DNA from: Halobacteriovorax sp.
GTDB taxonomy: Bacteria > Bdellovibrionota > Bacteriovoracia > Bacteriovoracales > Bacteriovoracaceae
Length of the DNA stretch: 8,524 nucleotides
Assembly: GCA_002686115.1 (NCBI GenBank)
Contig: NZAF01000041.1
Location: forward strand, 7,003 to 15,526
Direction: 5' to 3'
The translations under genes and the position numbers were made by a program. Below the pieces are notes generated by a model that worked only from the letters and a program-made list of their open reading frames with translations, made no database searches and had not been told where the DNA came from. Positions 5,913 to 8,524 of this stretch are shown here, piece by piece (the first letter of the stretch is position 1; the number at the start of each line of letters is the position of its first letter).

Positions 5913-6734
5913 CTAGTTTTTAAGGCTAAGTTCACTCATGGTGTAAATTGGAGTGTAGGGAATCATTATTTGAGATTCAATTCCTGTATCTTTATATTTA
6001 AAGATTGATCTGATCACAATATCATGAGGACCAAAGAGTTGTTCGACATCTTCTTTTATAAAGTCTTCAAGGCATGAAAAACCAATTTTTGGTAAATACT
6101 TTGCCCACGCTTTTTCATAGCCATCAATGAATTCTTTAGTTATATGGTCTCCGACCGCGAATGTAGACTCATTTAAAATAGAATATACAGTGGGAATAAA
6201 GTCTAGCTCATTTATCCATTCTCTAAATTTAAGTAGATCTGTTTGAATGAGTTCAATATTAACGTCAATTGCTAAGTGATCTTCATAGATATTCTTTAAG
6301 ATTGGAATACTATATGCTGTACGGTGAAATTTTGGATCACCACCAATTGTTTTTTTGAATTTTATTTTTTCTTTTTTGGTCTTAAAGTATTCATAAATTG
6401 TTATATTTTTTTCAGTTATTTGATCGAGAATACTTTTGAGCTCTGGAATAGTCTCTGACTTTATTTCCGCAATATCCTGCTCTCGTTTTAAAGCGGTAGA
6501 TAGAATTTGAATATGAGTTTTTGGAGAGTTCTCTTTTAGAATTTCAATTTCTTTTAATTGAATACCTAGGTTTTGTAATTTCTTGATCGATAAAGCTTGT
6601 TCAATTTGTGATTCATTATATAGTCGGTAGTTATTTGTATCTCTCATTGGCACTAAAAGGTTCACTTCTTCTAGATACCTAAGCATTCGTATTGAAATAT
6701 TTGTCTTTGCTGCAAAGTCTTTTATTTTTATCAT
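5913..6734 (-). CDS. MerR-family transcriptional regulator with unidentified C-terminal domain
   Basis: From the ATG at 6734 this is 273 residues. An ATG twelve bases upstream (6746) is in frame, but a strong GGAGGA at 6739-6744 lies right before the inner ATG, and MIKIKDFAAKTNIS is the typical MerR start. The N-terminal domain shows the helix-turn-helix (about 3-20), the family mark RYLEEVNLLVP (19-29), the wing residues YRLY (36-39) and the second helix pair LGIQLKEIEIL (56-66). Residues about 72-110 form the usual dimer helix. Residues 111-273 should sense a ligand, but I do not recognise the domain; a GyrI-like drug-binding fold as in BmrR is possible yet unproven. With one cysteine (Cys221), it lacks the Cys pattern of metal- or redox-sensing members. 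It is divergent from the secreted-protein gene and has a candidate MerR-type promoter of its own. Confidence 0.9.
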   Translation of the reverse strand: MIKIKDFAAKTNISIRMLRYLEEVNLLVPMRDTNNYRLYNESQIEQALSIKKLQNLGIQLKEIEILKENSPKTHIQILSTALKREQDIAEIKSETIPELKSILDQITEKNITIYEYFKTKKEKIKFKKTIGGDPKFHRTAYSIPILKNIYEDHLAIDVNIELIQTDLLKFREWINELDFIPTVYSILNESTFAVGDHITKEFIDGYEKAWAKYLPKIGFSCLEDFIKEDVEQLFGPHDIVIRSIFKYKDTGIESQIMIPYTPIYTMSELSLKN

Positions 6735-6738
6735 TGCT

Positions 6739-6744
6739 TCCTCC
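6739..6744 (-). promoter_or_regulatory. Ribosome binding site that fixes the MerR gene start
   Basis: The minus strand reads GGAGGA here, followed by four bases and the ATG at 6734. The alternative ATG at 6746-6744 overlaps this sequence and has no comparable site upstream, so the inner ATG is preferred. Confidence 0.85.
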
Positions 6745-6765
6745 ATTTAATTTTACCTTGAATAG

Positions 6766-6796
6766 ATAATCGGGTCTAACACCATGTGAGGGTTAA
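6766..6796 (-). promoter_or_regulatory. Candidate MerR-type promoter with operator dyad in a 19-base spacer
   Basis: On the minus strand, TTAACC (6796-6791) as -35 and GATTAT (6771-6766) as -10 are separated by exactly 19 bases; each matches consensus in four of six positions. MerR-family regulators are known to act on promoters with 19-20-base spacers by twisting the DNA. The spacer holds an imperfect dyad (6776-6790, CTAACAC-C-ATGTGAG, five of seven arm positions paired), nearly centred between the boxes. It lies about 30 bases upstream of the MerR gene, fitting autoregulation. The boxes are weak, so this is a candidate. Confidence 0.4.
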
Positions 6797-6921
6797 GAGG
6801 AAAATTTTGGCAATAAACTTTGGTTGCCTCCTTTTAGAAATTCTTTGATTTTTTATTGTGATTACAGCCATTTATGATGTTTTGTAAATATAAAAAGTTC
6901 ATTGGGGATTCATAAAATACA
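6797..6921. promoter_or_regulatory. Remainder of the merR / secreted-protein intergenic region
   Basis: No gene is visible in this AT-rich stretch. GGCAA (6809-6813) and TTGCC (6824-6828) form a 5-base inverted repeat with a 10-base loop, followed shortly by TTTT at 6832-6835; it could be a weak hairpin or a protein site. TAAAAT at 6913-6918 is a possible -10 box for the secreted-protein gene (five of six), but no convincing -35 box stands 16-18 bases ahead of it, which would suit a promoter that needs an activator. Confidence 0.3.
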
Positions 6922-6951
6922 TTATTTACCATATTAATTAGAGGTAAATAA
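6922..6951. promoter_or_regulatory. Perfect 9-base inverted repeat in the leader of the secreted-protein gene
   Basis: TTATTTACC (6922-6930) and GGTAAATAA (6943-6951) are exact reverse complements with a 12-base spacer. The repeat sits just after a candidate -10 box (6913-6918) and ends three bases before the AGGAG ribosome binding site (6955-6959). As RNA it would be a hairpin next to the ribosome binding site; as DNA it is a plausible repressor operator. The function is inferred from position and symmetry. Confidence 0.55.
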
Positions 6952-6965
6952 AACAGGAGTCCAAA

Positions 6966-8524
6966 ATGAGAAAAATGATATCTTCTATCGCTCTTCTATC
7001 TTTATCATATCTCTCTTATGCAAGTTTCGATGAAATTTACGGAGCTTATCTTTGGAAGCCAGTTTATTGGCAAGATTATCGTTCTGCTCATGTAAAGGTT
7101 AAGAATAGTAATTTAGAAAACCATATTGAAGTTCAAATATGTAAAATATCTTATGAAAATTATAGAAATCCTATCGATTGTGAGAGTGAAGTTAGTGCCC
7201 TATATGAATATGACCCTGAAAACGAAAACTTCTTAATGATTGAAGGCAGCGAGCAGTCAAAGAATAGTTTTCATTCATTTAGATCAATCTTAAACCATAG
7301 CTTTAAAAAACTGACCTTTAGTTCAGATAATAATGTCTATAATTTAAGATTTGATGGACTGTCTCCCGAGCAATCAGTTACTAGTCATTATTTTCAAACG
7401 AGATCTCAAAATAAAACATGGCAAATGGATTTTGATACAGACTTAAGTGAAGCAAATGCTATGTATCATGAAGTCATCAATAGAAATTATGAAACAGAGA
7501 ACACATACTCAGATCTTACAGATGCCAATAATCATTGGGTTAATCTTAGTCAAAATATTCATCAAATGGTCGATTCGGATACTCGAAAAATCGTACTTAA
7601 GAAGTCTTTCTTTTCATATGATGAAATCGCATATGTTAAAGAGACAAAAGATTTTTATATAGTAAAAATTCAACATGACTATAGATTTAGCGAGGATCAT
7701 TTTAATTACACAGTAATTAGAAAGTCTGAAGTAAAGGATGAGTTGAAAAAAGAAGATATTCTTAAACTTAGAAATAAAGAGGTCATGATTTCTTCTAAAG
7801 AAGCCGAAGGTTTATTTAACGAACTTGGTGGGGAAGAAAAGGTTGAACAGACTACTATTTCACAAAATGGCATTCGTTATAAAATGAAATATATCAAATT
7901 CATGAGTCCTGATAAATTTATCATTTATAAGGCGACTTTAGATGACGATAAAACATACTATGGTCTAACTCAAAATAGGCATATTGGAAGTATAAACGAA
8001 TCAGTTTTTGATGCGATAGAGAGAGATATTAATAATAATCATCAACTAAAGCTAGAACTTGTAACATTTGATGAAAGTCAACCATGGGACTTTTCGGATA
8101 GACCAGACAATGTTTATAAAGCGGCACTTGTAAAGTCGAATCTAATAGAAGTCATGAATGACTATAAAGAGCAGTATGGTGATTATGGAGTCGTTACATG
8201 GAATGAGCGAGTCTTTAAAGTAACAGATATTGTACGAAATAAAGTGACTGGTAAGTATAGTTATTTTGCACAAGAGAAAACTGATCGAGCACAAAAAGAT
8301 GCAATCGTTATTTTCCACAGCGGAGAGATGATACCTGTAAAATCTGGTGAACTTAAGCAAGCAAGAGAGCTTTTTAAAACTGGAAATTATACATATATCG
8401 TGGATAATAGCTATAGATCTAGAACAATGACTTATTCTAATAGATCTGTAAACGCACACCTCTTACCAAACCAATACCCATTAAAATTGAATGAATTTGA
8501 TAAGACCATCAAAACAATAATTAG
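6966..8524 (+). CDS. Large secreted protein of unknown family, 3' end outside the window
   Basis: The frame from the ATG at 6966 stays open to the last base, giving 519 complete codons and two further bases, so the gene continues beyond the window. AGGAG at 6955-6959, six bases ahead, fixes the start. The first 19 residues are a signal peptide: basic MRK, a hydrophobic Ile/Ala/Leu/Ser core, then SYA before Ser20. No lipobox Cys follows it, so the protein is probably periplasmic or exported. The mature part is rich in Asn, Asp, Lys and Tyr, has no further membrane segment, and has only two cysteines (Cys59, Cys72), which could form a disulfide. I recognise no enzyme motif. Three stretches (about 217-288, 299-353 and 411-473) share a loose pattern of paired beta strands followed by an acidic/basic helix, possibly a degenerate repeat. 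It is divergent from the MerR gene, 231 bases apart, and may be its target. Confidence 0.88.
   Translation, partial: MRKMISSIALLSLSYLSYASFDEIYGAYLWKPVYWQDYRSAHVKVKNSNLENHIEVQICKISYENYRNPIDCESEVSALYEYDPENENFLMIEGSEQSKNSFHSFRSILNHSFKKLTFSSDNNVYNLRFDGLSPEQSVTSHYFQTRSQNKTWQMDFDTDLSEANAMYHEVINRNYETENTYSDLTDANNHWVNLSQNIHQMVDSDTRKIVLKKSFFSYDEIAYVKETKDFYIVKIQHDYRFSEDHFNYTVIRKSEVKDELKKEDILKLRNKEVMISSKEAEGLFNELGGEEKVEQTTISQNGIRYKMKYIKFMSPDKFIIYKATLDDDKTYYGLTQNRHIGSINESVFDAIERDINNNHQLKLELVTFDESQPWDFSDRPDNVYKAALVKSNLIEVMNDYKEQYGDYGVVTWNERVFKVTDIVRNKVTGKYSYFAQEKTDRAQKDAIVIFHSGEMIPVKSGELKQARELFKTGNYTYIVDNSYRSRTMTYSNRSVNAHLLPNQYPLKLNEFDKTIKTII

Noticed and set aside
6744..6746. Upstream ATG as the start of the MerR gene
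   Set aside because: It overlaps the strong GGAGGA that serves the inner ATG at 6734, and the extra residues MEEA are just the translated ribosome binding site.
7447..7662. Open frame of 71 codons on the plus strand
   Set aside because: It lies in a different frame inside the long exported-protein gene, which has a signal peptide, a good ribosome binding site and no interruption.
8142..8459. Open frame of 105 codons on the minus strand
   Set aside because: It is antisense to the exported-protein gene; its Cys/Ile/Ser-rich content looks like the complement of that gene, and no ribosome binding site is evident.

Overview
The window is AT-rich DNA (roughly one third G+C by eye) with tightly packed, mostly short-spaced genes. 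A signal-peptide outer-membrane barrel protein of the MipA/OmpV type, a CmoA/CmoB tRNA-modification pair and a YbaN-type inner-membrane protein all point to a Gram-negative bacterium. The AT-rich proteobacterial-looking proteins would fit a Bdellovibrionota/Bacteriovorax-like organism, but that placement is an inference from general protein character and no marker gene here proves it. I see no rRNA, tRNA, CRISPR array, transposase or phage gene.

Layout. (1) Bases 1-1326, plus strand: the 3' part of an unrecognised gene, followed nine bases later by a peptidase S51/dipeptidase E-like gene. (2) Bases 1323-4336, minus strand: a compact run cmoA-cmoB-ybaN-like-mipA-like, with gaps of 9, 3 and about 35 bases, probably one transcript. 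Its last gene meets the peptidase gene tail-to-tail, and the two share one CTAG as their stop codons. (3) Bases 4337-4535: a divergent regulatory region with a candidate promoter and three copies of an ATCAGT-containing motif. (4) Bases 4536-5848, plus strand: a two-gene signalling unit overlapping by ATGA. The first gene encodes a small histidine-kinase-like protein with an H-box but no recognisable ATP-binding boxes; the second encodes a full OmpR/PhoB-type response regulator. (5) Bases 5844-5888: a short repeat region resembling REP palindromes, whose first copy contains the stop codon of the response regulator. (6) Bases 5913-6734, minus strand: a MerR-family regulator with a candidate MerR-type promoter (19-base spacer with a dyad inside). 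(7) From 6966 to the window end, plus strand: a large secreted protein of unknown family, cut off by the end of the window after 519 codons, with a perfect 9-base inverted repeat just ahead of its ribosome binding site.

How the genes work together. CmoA makes carboxy-S-adenosylmethionine and CmoB transfers its carboxymethyl group to 5-hydroxyuridine-34 of tRNA, so they form one pathway for wobble-base modification. The H-box protein and the response regulator look like a phosphorelay pair, with the former possibly acting as a ChpT-like phosphotransferase instead of a kinase. The MerR regulator is divergent from the secreted-protein gene and may control it, itself, or both. The most unusual items are the degenerate kinase paired with an OmpR-type regulator, the unknown secreted protein with its hairpin-bearing leader, and the REP-like element that has become the end of a coding gene.
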